DNA from: Blastococcus capsensis
GTDB taxonomy: Bacteria > Actinomycetota > Actinomycetes > Mycobacteriales > Geodermatophilaceae
DNA length: 64,000 nucleotides
Direction: 5' to 3'
Assembly: GCF_030165005.1 (NCBI RefSeq)
Contig: NZ_JASNNW010000018.1
Coordinates: 37,642-101,641 of the forward strand
Shown: one piece after another, positions 42,939 to 51,616 of the stretch
Layout: each line of letters starts with the position of its first letter
Numbering within the stretch: position 1 is the first letter of the stretch
Notes under the pieces: model-generated
Database searches by the model: none
What the model was told of the DNA's origin: nothing
Seen by the model: only the letters and a program-made list of their open reading frames with translations
Translations under genes and position numbers: made by a program

Positions 42939-44642
42939 ATGCCGCACGCCTACTCGGATGACGCGCTGACCCTGGCCCGGCTGCTCCAGGAGCCGGCGCT
43001 GCGCCGGGCCCGCATCCACGCCGGGCGCGCGGGCGCGGTGACCCGGGTGGAGTGGGTGGTGCCGTGGTCGGTCGCCACCGAGCAGGACGATCCGCTCACG
43101 GGCGTCCTGGTCCACGCCCATCCCGGCGAGCTGGCACGGGACCAGGTCACCGTCACCCGAGCAGCGGAGCGGCTGGCGGCCCGCGGCGCCGCGGCGCTCC
43201 TCGTGGACGGCCACCAGCCCGAGGCCGCGGACGCCGTCGCCGCCTGTCAGCTCCCGCTGGTCACCATGGCCGACACGGTGCCCTTCGCCGTCCTCAACCG
43301 GCTCGTGGCCGACCTGACGCTCGCCCGCGAGACGCACGTCCTCCGCTACGGCCTCACCGTCCACCGTGCCCTGGCCGAGCTGCTCTACCGCGGCGCGGAG
43401 CTCTCCGCCCTCTGCAGCCAGATGAACCGGATGTCGCAGCGGCCGGTGGCCGTCTTCGACAACCAGGGCCAGCTCGCCGCCCTGGAACAGGGTCAGCCGC
43501 GCACGGTGGAGCCCGCCGATCTGGTGACGGCGTTCGCCGAGCAGGGCGACGCTCTCGGCACCCGGCAGGCGCCCGAGGAGCTGCACCCCAGAACGGTGGG
43601 GATCCGGCTGGCCGGACGCGAGCTGGCCTGCATCATCACGCCGATCGTGCTGGGTGGGCGGCACGACGGTTGGATCCTGCTGCTCGAGGAGTCCGACGAC
43701 CCCCATCCGCACGACCTGGCCGAGCACAGGGTCCTCGTCGAGCAGGCCGCGCCCATCGTGGGCACCGAGATGCTGCGGCTGCGCAGCGTCCAGCGGGCGA
43801 AGGAGCAGGCGCGCGGTGATTTCGTCCACGGACTGCTGCACGGGCGGTTCGCGACCGCGGAGGACATCAGCGCCCGGGCGGCCCACTACGAGTTCCCGGT
43901 GCGGTCGTGGTTCGGGGTCGCGGTCGCCTCCGGGATGGCCGTGCCCGCGGACGTCGATTCACCAGCCCGGCTGCAGCAGGTCGGGGTGCAGGCGGCGCGG
44001 CTGCTGCCCGAGCAGGGGCGGCACACGCAGGCGGCGATGGTCGGCGACGTGCTCGTGGTCGTCCGCGAGGCGGCCCGCCGCGGGACGATGGGGACGCCCG
44101 AGGCCGCCGTCGCCGCCATCGGCGACTACGCGGCGGCCCTGCACCAGTACCTCTCCCGGCGCAAGGACCAGGGAGGCCGTCCGGTCCGGGTGACGTACGG
44201 CCGGCCGGTCGTCGGCGCCCTGGCGATCCCGGACAGCTACCGCGAGGCCCGCATGGCCCACGGCCTGCAGCAGCGACTCGGCCTGCCCGCCGTCTGCGGC
44301 TTCCAGGAACTGCGTGTGCATGCGGTGCTGGAGGACGTGGCCGGCAGCCGGACCGGCCGCTCCTACGCCACCGACCTCCTGGCACCCCTGCGGGACCCGG
44401 CCACCGGTGAGCTGGAGGCGACGGTGCTGGCGTACATCGCCGCAGGCGGCAACGTGAACGCGGCCTCGCGCGACCTGCACATCCACCGGAACACGATGCT
44501 CTACAAGCTCGACCGCGCATCCCGGCTCCTGGGGATGGATCTGCGCCAAGCGGAGAACCAATTCGCCGTGTGGCTGGCGCACACCCTGGACCTGCTGGCG
44601 ACGACCACCGCCGAGGTGGACCGGGTGGTCAGTCCTGGCTGA
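42939..44642 (+). CDS. PucR-family transcriptional regulator
   Basis: 567 residues. An N-terminal PucR-like ligand domain (residues ~10-130, VEWVVPWSVATEQDDPLTGVLV) is followed by a GGDEF-like middle region and a C-terminal helix-turn-helix (residues ~500-545, AGGNVNAASRDLHIHRNTMLYKLDRA). Relatives control purine, amine and other nitrogen-compound catabolism in response to a pathway metabolite. GAGGAGGG precedes the ATG. It sits centrally among the HDO operon, amidase-permease unit and second permease and probably regulates them. Confidence 0.9.
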   Translation: MPHAYSDDALTLARLLQEPALRRARIHAGRAGAVTRVEWVVPWSVATEQDDPLTGVLVHAHPGELARDQVTVTRAAERLAARGAAALLVDGHQPEAADAVAACQLPLVTMADTVPFAVLNRLVADLTLARETHVLRYGLTVHRALAELLYRGAELSALCSQMNRMSQRPVAVFDNQGQLAALEQGQPRTVEPADLVTAFAEQGDALGTRQAPEELHPRTVGIRLAGRELACIITPIVLGGRHDGWILLLEESDDPHPHDLAEHRVLVEQAAPIVGTEMLRLRSVQRAKEQARGDFVHGLLHGRFATAEDISARAAHYEFPVRSWFGVAVASGMAVPADVDSPARLQQVGVQAARLLPEQGRHTQAAMVGDVLVVVREAARRGTMGTPEAAVAAIGDYAAALHQYLSRRKDQGGRPVRVTYGRPVVGALAIPDSYREARMAHGLQQRLGLPAVCGFQELRVHAVLEDVAGSRTGRSYATDLLAPLRDPATGELEATVLAYIAAGGNVNAASRDLHIHRNTMLYKLDRASRLLGMDLRQAENQFAVWLAHTLDLLATTTAEVDRVVSPG

Positions 44643-44663
44643 CGACCCGGCCTCCAGGCCGGA

Positions 44664-46034
44664 TCAATCGGGTACCGCGGCCAGGCCGATGGCCGGGACC
44701 ATGTGGTGATGCTCGGTCCGCGCCTGGTACCGGGCTGCGACGCCCAGCACGGTCGGGACGTCGCGGCCCACGACCTGCAGGCCGATGGGCAGGCCGCCCG
44801 TGGTGAACCCGCAGGGCACCGTGACCGCGGCCAGGCCGCACCAGCTGAACGGACCGCAGAGGCGCATCAGCGTGGCCACGACCGGTGAGCGCCCGCCGCC
44901 GTCCGAGGCGAACGCGCACTCCTCGACGGCCGGTCCCGGTATCGCCGTCGTCGGGAGCACCACGACGTCGACCCCTTCCAGCCCGGCGCGCAGCAAGCCC
45001 TCGAGGCGGTGCAGTTCCCGGACGGCACTCTCCCGTTCGTGCGCGGTGATCTTCTCGGCCAGGGCGAGGTAGCTGGCCACCTCCTCCCCGTAGCGGGCCA
45101 CGCGGTCGGGATACCAGCCCGCCGCCCGGTGGACGGCGAGGAAGTCGTGCAGTACGTACACCGTCCGAGGGCCGCTCCAGGCCGCGAACGGCGGAACGCT
45201 CACCGCCGTGGTCGTCGCACCGGCCGCGGCCAGCTCGCGTACCGCTGCCTCGACCGCCAGCAGGACCTCGGGGTGGACATCCCCGAGGTCCGCCGCAGGG
45301 ACGACGCCCACGCGCAGACCGGCGATCGTTGCGTCCAGCCGGCAGCGAGTTGCGGAGAGCACTCCGAAGAGCAGCGCGAGGTCCTCGGCGTCCCCGGCGA
45401 TCGGGCCGCAGGTGTCGAGCTTGGGGGAGAACGGCAGGCAACCCCCGGGCGGGATGTCCGACGGTCGGGGCCGCAGGCCCGACACCCCGCAGAGCGCCGC
45501 CGGAACCCGGACGGATCCGCCCGTGTCGCTGCCCAGTGCCCCCGTGCACTCGCCTGCGGCGACTGCCGCAGCCGAACCGCCGCTGGAACCGCCCGGGATG
45601 CGTGTGACGTCCCACGGATTCCTGGTGGGCGGGGTGGTGACCCCGTGGGCGAACTCGTGGGTCGCCGTCTTGCCGAGGATCAGCGCGCCGGCGTCCCGCA
45701 GCCGCCGGACCGCCGGGGCGTCGCTGGTGGCGGGTCGGTCATCGGTCACCTGGGAGCCGCCCCGGGTAGCGTGCCCCCGGACGTCGATCACGTCCTTGAC
45801 CGCGATCGGCACCCCGTGCAGCGGCCCGCGCACCCGGCCGGCCGCCGTCTCCTCGCCCAGCGCGATGGCCTCGGCCCGAAGGCCTTCCTCGTCGACGGAG
45901 ACGAAGGCGCGCACGGCGGACTCGACGCGGCTCATACGGGACAGCGATTCCTCGAGCACCTCGAGCGGGGAGCGCACCCCGTCGCGGACGTCCCGCGCGA
46001 TCGAACGCACGGTCCGTCGGGTCACCGTGGTCAC
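44664..46034 (-). CDS. Amidase (amidase-signature family)
   Basis: 456 residues. The Ser-cisSer-Lys triad is complete: Lys80 (PIAVKD), Ser150 in GGSSGGS and nucleophile Ser174 in SDTGGSVR. Hydrolyses a carboxamide to acid and ammonia or amine; substrate unknown. Its GTG start overlaps the stop of the upstream permease by 4 bp (GTGA), so transport and hydrolysis are co-expressed. Confidence 0.92.
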   Translation of the reverse strand: MTTVTRRTVRSIARDVRDGVRSPLEVLEESLSRMSRVESAVRAFVSVDEEGLRAEAIALGEETAAGRVRGPLHGVPIAVKDVIDVRGHATRGGSQVTDDRPATSDAPAVRRLRDAGALILGKTATHEFAHGVTTPPTRNPWDVTRIPGGSSGGSAAAVAAGECTGALGSDTGGSVRVPAALCGVSGLRPRPSDIPPGGCLPFSPKLDTCGPIAGDAEDLALLFGVLSATRCRLDATIAGLRVGVVPAADLGDVHPEVLLAVEAAVRELAAAGATTTAVSVPPFAAWSGPRTVYVLHDFLAVHRAAGWYPDRVARYGEEVASYLALAEKITAHERESAVRELHRLEGLLRAGLEGVDVVVLPTTAIPGPAVEECAFASDGGGRSPVVATLMRLCGPFSWCGLAAVTVPCGFTTGGLPIGLQVVGRDVPTVLGVAARYQARTEHHHMVPAIGLAAVPD

Positions 46035-47680
46035 CAGATCACCCCGGCGACCACGACGCTGAGTATCAGACCGCTGACGACGGGCAGGAACAGCTTGCGG
46101 GCGAGGGTGGTGACCGGCACCCCGGTCAGGCCGGCGACGGCGATGAGCGAGGACCAGATGACCAGCGTGCCGCCGCCGGTCCAGCCCGCCGCGTTCTGTG
46201 CGATGGCCGCCAGGGTCGCGGTGTCGCCGCCGCCGGAGGAGGCGAAGGCCTGGGCGAGCTCGCCGGTGAACGGCAGCCCGGCCCAGCCCGAGCCGTCCAG
46301 GCCGATCAGCATGCCGGCCAGCAGCATGGCGAACATGACCACGATCCCGTTGTCGGGGATGAAGCCCTGGCCGCTGGCGATGACATCGAACAGGAAGCCA
46401 GGAGCCGCGGCGTCTTCCGGTAGCAGCATGATCTCACCGGAGAAGTCGGAGATGCCGATGAGCACGAACCCGGCCACCGGGATCACCACGCCCATCGCAC
46501 GGAAGGCGAACAGCAGGCCGTCGACGAAGTGCTCGCCGGCCCGCTCCAGGCCGTCCCCACCGGACGAGAGCGTCACGCACAGCATGAGCAGCAGCGCCAG
46601 CCCGCCGACCAGGGCGGCTCCCCAGCCGGCCTCGACCTCGGGCACCCAGTCCGTGACCTTGCCGAGGATCATGTAGAGCACCAGCGCGCCGAAACCGAGC
46701 GGAACGGCGGTCGCGAACAGCCGCGCCCGCTGGTTGCCTCCGGGCCGGGCGCCTGGGTCGCCATCCGCACCGTCGAAGCCCTCGGTGATGCCGGTACCGG
46801 AGAGGCCGTCGCGGCCGTCGGCACCAGGCAGGCCGTTGCCGCCGCTGTCGCCACCACCGCCGTTCCCGGTCGAGCCGGCAGGCTGACCCGGCCGCGCCGT
46901 GGTTCGTGCCGGCCGCTCCTTCGTGATCAGCGCGTCCCCGACCGTGGCGGAGATGTTCTCGACCTCGATGGTCGACGTGGAGGCACCGCTCGCCACGACC
47001 GTACGGCGGCTGGTCCGGCTCGGCGAACCAGGGCGCACCCGGGCCAGCGAGCCGTTCCGGACGTGGAAGAAGTAGGTCAGGGTGATGGCGACCGCACCGA
47101 CCACCCAGCTGAGGATCAGCGCGCGGTCGGCGATGTCACCGGCGGGAACGCCGGCCCCGGCGGCCGACAGGCTCGGGGCCACCCCGAGGACGTAGTCGGA
47201 GGCCAGTGCCATGCCCTGGCCGGCGATGGCGATGGCCATGGCGGCCGCGAGCGGGGAGAGCCCGGCACGGATGGCGGCGGGCAGCAGGATCGCGGCGAGC
47301 AGCGCCAGGGTCGGCGTCGGCCAGAACACCAGGGAGAGCAGGTAGGTGCCGACGAAGAGCACGGCGTAGGAGATCGGGCCGTTCTTCATCAGCTTGGCGA
47401 TCGGCGCGATCATCCGCCGATCGGCATCGATCGTGCGCAGCGCACCCAGCAGGGCGGTCACGACGGCGAGGACCAGGAAGATGTTCAGGAACTGTGTGGT
47501 CGCCACCATGCTCGCGCTGAACACCGAGCCGAGGCCGTTGAGGAAGTCCCCGGTGTAGAGCCACGTCGTGACGAACGTGGCGATGATCGCGGGCACGATC
47601 ACGTTCTTCCGCATGACCATCACGACGAGCAGCGATGCCACGCCCGCCATGTACACCCAATGTGCAACCGTCAACTCCAT
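46031..47680 (-). CDS. Multi-pass permease, paralogue 1
   Basis: 549 residues with about ten hydrophobic segments. N-terminus MELTVAHWVYMAGVASLLVV, then VMVMRKNVIVPAIIATFV, FWPTPTLALLAAILLPAAIRAGL and GQGMALASDYVLGVAPSLSA. A central ~110-residue hydrophilic loop is very Gly/Asp-rich (GNGGGGDSGGNGLPGADG). C-terminal half includes GLDGSGWAGLPFTGELAQAF. The layout recalls ion-transporter-superfamily organic-anion permeases, but no named family is recognised. A paralogue is encoded at 49510-51207. Co-transcribed with the amidase. Confidence 0.72.
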   Translation of the reverse strand: MELTVAHWVYMAGVASLLVVMVMRKNVIVPAIIATFVTTWLYTGDFLNGLGSVFSASMVATTQFLNIFLVLAVVTALLGALRTIDADRRMIAPIAKLMKNGPISYAVLFVGTYLLSLVFWPTPTLALLAAILLPAAIRAGLSPLAAAMAIAIAGQGMALASDYVLGVAPSLSAAGAGVPAGDIADRALILSWVVGAVAITLTYFFHVRNGSLARVRPGSPSRTSRRTVVASGASTSTIEVENISATVGDALITKERPARTTARPGQPAGSTGNGGGGDSGGNGLPGADGRDGLSGTGITEGFDGADGDPGARPGGNQRARLFATAVPLGFGALVLYMILGKVTDWVPEVEAGWGAALVGGLALLLMLCVTLSSGGDGLERAGEHFVDGLLFAFRAMGVVIPVAGFVLIGISDFSGEIMLLPEDAAAPGFLFDVIASGQGFIPDNGIVVMFAMLLAGMLIGLDGSGWAGLPFTGELAQAFASSGGGDTATLAAIAQNAAGWTGGGTLVIWSSLIAVAGLTGVPVTTLARKLFLPVVSGLILSVVVAGVIW

Positions 47681-47756
47681 GGTGCCTCCGAGGTCCGTGC
47701 GCCGGGCCCGGCGGTCCGTCCGTGGTACTGCGGAGAGCCGAGCGGAACAGCCTGCT

Positions 47757-47818
47757 GATCACCGGGATGCGGTGGTGATCGTTTGCAGAAGGTAGCGACG
47801 CGGGTGACGCAGATCACC
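47757..47818. promoter_or_regulatory. TCACC/GGTGA inverted repeats upstream of permease 1
   Basis: GATCACC-N10-GGTGATC (47757-47780) and GGTGA-N6-TCACC (47803-47818) lie 77-138 bp before the permease start. They resemble the dyad at 42850-42887. Candidate regulator sites. Confidence 0.45.
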
Positions 47819-47829
47819 GGCACTGTGCT

Positions 47830-47855
47830 CAGCCTTGACCTCGCTGGTTGTGCAC
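47830..47855 (+). promoter_or_regulatory. Shared 26-29 bp element, copy 2 (upstream of permease 1)
   Basis: CAGCCTTGACCTCGC followed directly by TGGTTGTGCAC; one substitution and a 3-bp gap relative to copy 1 at 42893-42921. It lies 150 bp upstream of the permease start, in reverse orientation to that gene, as copy 1 is to the DUF336 gene. Confidence 0.5.
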
Positions 47856-47909
47856 CCTGCCCAGACATCGGGGCCTTCCGGCCCGCCACCGCCCCGGCCG
47901 GTGGTGCGG

Positions 47910-49358
47910 TCAGTCGGCCCGCAGCTCCGGTGGCGCAGCGGCGGCCGGAGCGTCGAGCATCTCCCGCCCGGCGAAGCTCAGTGCCAGGCCCAGCACCGCC
48001 ACAGCGGCGCAGCCGCCGAAGAGCCAGGCGAGGTGCTCGGGGAAGGTCGCGGCCACCCCGGCGGCACCGACCGATGCGCCGATGAACCGCATCATGTTGA
48101 ACAGGCCCAGTCCGGCGCCCTTCTGCCCGGCCGGTGAGCGGGTCGCCCCGGTCAGCGACGGCGTCTGGACGAGCGCGACACCGAGGCCGGCGACCACGAG
48201 CAGCACCGCGACCGCGCCGACCGCCGTGGAGCGGGATCCGAGCAGGACGCCGAGGCCGACGTCCACGGTGAACAGGACGCCGAGCCCGGTGCGGAGCACC
48301 GACCGTGGCCCGATCCGATCGGCGAGCAGCCCCACCAGGGGGGCCGACGTGGCCCAGACGGCGGGGAGCAGGAAGACCAGCAGACCGGTCGCCGTCCCCG
48401 ACAGCTGGACGACACCGGTGAGGTGCAGGGGTACGGCGACGAGCACCGAGAAGAGCGTCACCTGCTGGACGAAGACGCCGACCGCGCTGCGCAACCAGCG
48501 GATCTCGATCAGCAGCCGCGGGTCGATGAAGGCCTTCGGCCGGCGGAGCCCCGAGACGACGAACACGGTCAGCGCGACCACCCCGACGAGCACGCCGAGC
48601 GGCGCCGCCCACGGAGGCACGCCGACCTGAGGGGCGAGGGTGATCGCCGCCATGAGCGCAGCCACCCCGAGGGTCAGGGAGGCGACTCCGGGGAGATCGA
48701 TCGGCGCGGGCTGAGGTTGGTCGCGGGGCATGCGCCAGATCGTCAGGAGCAGTACGGCCACGGTTACCGGCACCAGCAGCCAGAAGATCGACCGCCACCC
48801 GAGGGCGTCCGCCAGAAGGCCACCGATCGGCGGGCCGACGGCCTGGCCGATCCCGTTGGCCGCGCCCCACGCCCCCATGACCCGGTTGCGCCGGTGCGCC
48901 GGCCACCGCCGCGCCAGGGTGCCCATGACCGCGGTCGGCACGAGGGCGCAGCCCAGTCCCTGCACCGCCCGCCCGGCCACCAGCAGGTCCAGGGTCGGTG
49001 AGACGGCGGAACCCACCGTGCCGGCCAGGAGGACGACGAGGGCGACCACCAGGGTGCGGCGCCGCCCGAACCGGTCGGTGATCCAACCGGTGACCGGCAT
49101 GGCGACGGCCAGGACGAGCACGGAGGCCGCCGCGACCAGGACCCCCTGCGCGACCGGTGCGGCGAAGTCGTCGGTGATCTGCCGCAGGGGGACGTTGACG
49201 ATGTTGTTGCTGACGGTCCCGAGGAAGGTGGCCCCGAGGAGGGCGGCCAGGAGCCAGGCGCCGGGTGGTGCAGCGAGGGGCTCCGAGCTCTCGGACGGCT
49301 GTGCGGACGTCGCCCGGTCGATCGACGTGCCCGCCACAGTCGTCCTCCCGGTTGCCAT
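47910..49358 (-). CDS. MFS transporter of the DHA2 drug-exporter type
   Basis: 482 residues with 12-14 transmembrane helices. Motif A-like sequence GWITDRFGRRRTL, the NNIVNVPLRQITDDF opening and VQGLGCALVPTAVMGTLARRW are typical of the DHA2 (14-TMS) family. ATG at 49358, preceded by a short Ser-rich leader in the protein. It lies between two permeases of the PucR cluster and may export a pathway metabolite or be unrelated. Confidence 0.85.
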   Translation of the reverse strand: MATGRTTVAGTSIDRATSAQPSESSEPLAAPPGAWLLAALLGATFLGTVSNNIVNVPLRQITDDFAAPVAQGVLVAAASVLVLAVAMPVTGWITDRFGRRRTLVVALVVLLAGTVGSAVSPTLDLLVAGRAVQGLGCALVPTAVMGTLARRWPAHRRNRVMGAWGAANGIGQAVGPPIGGLLADALGWRSIFWLLVPVTVAVLLLTIWRMPRDQPQPAPIDLPGVASLTLGVAALMAAITLAPQVGVPPWAAPLGVLVGVVALTVFVVSGLRRPKAFIDPRLLIEIRWLRSAVGVFVQQVTLFSVLVAVPLHLTGVVQLSGTATGLLVFLLPAVWATSAPLVGLLADRIGPRSVLRTGLGVLFTVDVGLGVLLGSRSTAVGAVAVLLVVAGLGVALVQTPSLTGATRSPAGQKGAGLGLFNMMRFIGASVGAAGVAATFPEHLAWLFGGCAAVAVLGLALSFAGREMLDAPAAAAPPELRAD

Positions 49359-49427
49359 GTGCGGGACAGCGTGCCAACCCTCAGCGAACGTTCCTACGGC
49401 ACGATGCACATTCGGAAGAGGGCCGAG

Positions 49428-49434
49428 TGTGCAC
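49428..49434. promoter_or_regulatory. TGTGCAC core upstream of permease 2
   Basis: TGTGCAC lies 75 bp before the second permease start. A variant ATGCACA is 25 bp further upstream. Grouped with the similar cores at 35608, 42915 and 47849. Confidence 0.35.
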
Positions 49435-49509
49435 TTCGTTCATGGACTCACCCCCGCCGGTCCGAGACCTTTTGCGTCCATCACGTTGGGCTCACACGTA
49501 GGGGCATCG

Positions 49510-51207
49510 ATGCAACTCACAGCAGCGCACTGGGTCTTCCTGGCCGGGGTGGTCGTCATCCTCGCCACGATGATCATGCGCAAGAACATCGTGGTTCCCG
49601 CTGTCGTGGCCACGTTCCTCACCGCGCTGGTGTGGTCCGGCAACCTCGCCACCGGGCTCTCGTCGGTCTTCAACGCCAGCCTCGTGGCCGCGACCAGCCT
49701 GTTCAACATCTTCCTGATCATCGCCATGGTCACCGCGATGCTCAGGTCTTTGGAGGGCCTCGGGTCGGACAAGCGGATGGTGGCGCCGTTCCGGAAGGTC
49801 ATGCGGAACGCCCACCTGTCCTGGTGGACGTTGGTGATCGTCACCTACTTCATCTCGCTGTTCTTCTGGCCCACGCCGGCGGTGCCGCTGGTGGGTGCGG
49901 TGCTGGTTCCGGTGGCGATCCGTGCCGGGCTCCGACCGCTCGCCGTCGGCTTCACGATCGCGGTCGCCGGTCAGGGGATGGCCCTGTCCTCGGACTACAT
50001 CATCGGGGTCGCGCCCCAGCTGTCGGCGACGACCGCGGGTGTCGACGCCTCGGTCGTGGCCGACCGGGCCCTCGTGCTCTCGTGGATCGTCGGTGGCGTC
50101 GCGCTGGCGATCGGCTACGCTATGGAGTTCCGCAAGATGCGCCGGCCATCGGACGACCTGCTGGCGGAGTGGGAGGGCAGCGCCGACCGCCGGACCGGGA
50201 GCGCCGACGCCGAGGCCCGGCAGGAGGCCGCGCACCTCGGTGGGCCGCCCCGCTCGGCGGGGGCGTCGGCAGCCGGGGGATCCGGCGACGACCTGCCGAT
50301 CGACGGAACCGGCGGCGGGGGTCCCTCCGTGGAGGGGCAGCGCGAGCTGGTCGGTGTCGGGAGCGGGCCGGCGGGGCGGTCGCGCGAGGATGCCGAGGCG
50401 ATCGCCACGCGGCTCGGCAAGGGCCGCGCGCTGATCGGTACGCCGGCCGGCGGGATCGTCCCAGCGGAGCAGCACACGATCACGCCGGTGGAGAAGCCGC
50501 TCGCCTCCAAGGCCTTCGCGGTGCTGGTGCCGCTGGCCTACCTTGCGCTGATCGTGTACCTGGTCGTGGCGAGCGTCTCGGAGACCGTCCCGGACCTGGC
50601 GGGCGGTGACGCCGCGGCGCTCGTCGGCGGCATCGCGCTCCTGGTCATGTTCGGAGCTGCCTTCGCCCGCAGCGGCCCCACGTTCCTGGAGACGGCGGCC
50701 GACCACATCATCGACGGCCTGGTGTTCGCCTTCAAGGCGATGGGTGTGGTTCTGCCGATCGCCGGGTTCTTCTTCATCGGCAACGGCGAGTTCGCCGCGA
50801 CGATCCTCTCCGTCCCGGAGGGTGTGACGGCCCCCAACCTGCTCTTCGACCTGGTCGTCGCGGGACAGGAGCAGTTGCCTGCCAACGCCCTGATCACCGC
50901 TTTCGGGATCATGGTCGTCGGCATCGTGGCGGGCCTCGACGGGTCCGGCTTCTCGGGCCTGCCCCTCACCGGCTCGCTGGCCGGCTCGCTGGCGGAGGGC
51001 TCCGGGGTCAGCAGCCCGACGCTCGCGGCGATCGGCCAGATGGGCAACATCTGGTCCGGCGGTGGCACGCTCGTCGCCTGGTCGTCCTTGCTCGCGGTGG
51101 CCGGCTTCGTCCGGGTGCCGGCGGTGGAGTTGGCCCGGCGGTTGTTCATCCCGGTCATCGCCGGGCTGGCGGTGGCCACGGTGGCCGGGGTGCTCATCTT
51201 CGGCTGA
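49510..51207 (+). CDS. Multi-pass permease, paralogue 2
   Basis: 565 residues; colinear with the permease at 46031-47680. It shares openings (MQLTAAHWVFLAGVVV versus MELTVAHWVYMAGVAS), MRKNIVVPAVVATFL, FWPTPAVPLVGAVLVPVAIRAGL, GQGMALSSDYIIGVAPQLSA and GLDGSGFSGLPLTGSLA. The central hydrophilic loop (residues ~210-325) is Gly/Asp/Arg-rich and not conserved in sequence. ATG at 49510. Single gene with a terminator, divergent from the MFS gene. Transported solute unknown. Confidence 0.72.
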   Translation: MQLTAAHWVFLAGVVVILATMIMRKNIVVPAVVATFLTALVWSGNLATGLSSVFNASLVAATSLFNIFLIIAMVTAMLRSLEGLGSDKRMVAPFRKVMRNAHLSWWTLVIVTYFISLFFWPTPAVPLVGAVLVPVAIRAGLRPLAVGFTIAVAGQGMALSSDYIIGVAPQLSATTAGVDASVVADRALVLSWIVGGVALAIGYAMEFRKMRRPSDDLLAEWEGSADRRTGSADAEARQEAAHLGGPPRSAGASAAGGSGDDLPIDGTGGGGPSVEGQRELVGVGSGPAGRSREDAEAIATRLGKGRALIGTPAGGIVPAEQHTITPVEKPLASKAFAVLVPLAYLALIVYLVVASVSETVPDLAGGDAAALVGGIALLVMFGAAFARSGPTFLETAADHIIDGLVFAFKAMGVVLPIAGFFFIGNGEFAATILSVPEGVTAPNLLFDLVVAGQEQLPANALITAFGIMVVGIVAGLDGSGFSGLPLTGSLAGSLAEGSGVSSPTLAAIGQMGNIWSGGGTLVAWSSLLAVAGFVRVPAVELARRLFIPVIAGLAVATVAGVLIFG

Positions 51208-51227
51208 CCGGCCTGGCTCAGGAGGCG

Positions 51228-51265
51228 CAGCAGCCCCGGATCGCGACGGCGGTCCGGGGCTGCTG
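51228..51265 (+). terminator. Terminator after permease 2
   Basis: 13-bp stem CAGCAGCCCCGGA (51228-51240) with 51253-51265, 12-nt loop, 20 bp after the stop. Confidence 0.75.
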
Positions 51266-51277
51266 TCCGTCGTCCGG

Positions 51278-51514
51278 CTAGGGGCGGGCGCGCAGGTGCC
51301 TGGGGTCGGTGCTGAAGATCTCCTGCCACACGACCAGCGCGGTGCGCACCACGTACACGAGAGCGACGAGCGGGCCGAGCACCTGCCAGACCACCGGCGC
51401 ATCCCAGGCGACAGGAAGAACGCCCAGGGTCACCGCGATCACGGCGGTGACGAGGACTCGGTCCCCGAGGCTGTTGCGGGCGACAGAGCCGTGCGGCGCG
51501 GTCCGAGCAGGCAT
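51278..51514 (-). CDS. Small two-helix membrane protein
   Basis: 78 residues. Two hydrophobic helices (VLVTAVIAVTLGVLPVAW and VVWQVLGPLVALVYVVRTALVVW) follow a basic N-terminus and precede an acidic/basic tail (FSTDPRHLRARP). No family recognised. ATG at 51514; it is isolated between the permease terminator and the arsenic genes. Confidence 0.65.
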   Translation of the reverse strand: MPARTAPHGSVARNSLGDRVLVTAVIAVTLGVLPVAWDAPVVWQVLGPLVALVYVVRTALVVWQEIFSTDPRHLRARP

Positions 51515-51576
51515 GTCTTCAGTAATACCGCGCCGGGCGGCCGGCTCCACGGTCTCGGAGCGTTCTAGGGAACGGA

Positions 51577-51615
51577 TGAGAGCAGCTTCACTGCCATCGC
51601 GTGACGGCGCTCTCA
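51577..51615 (-). terminator. Possible terminator after arsC
   Basis: Outer arms TGAGAGC and GCTCTCA pair, with interrupted inner pairing (TTCAC / GTGA). Directly follows the arsC stop on the minus strand. Weaker than the other hairpins. Confidence 0.4.
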
Positions 51616-51616
51616 G

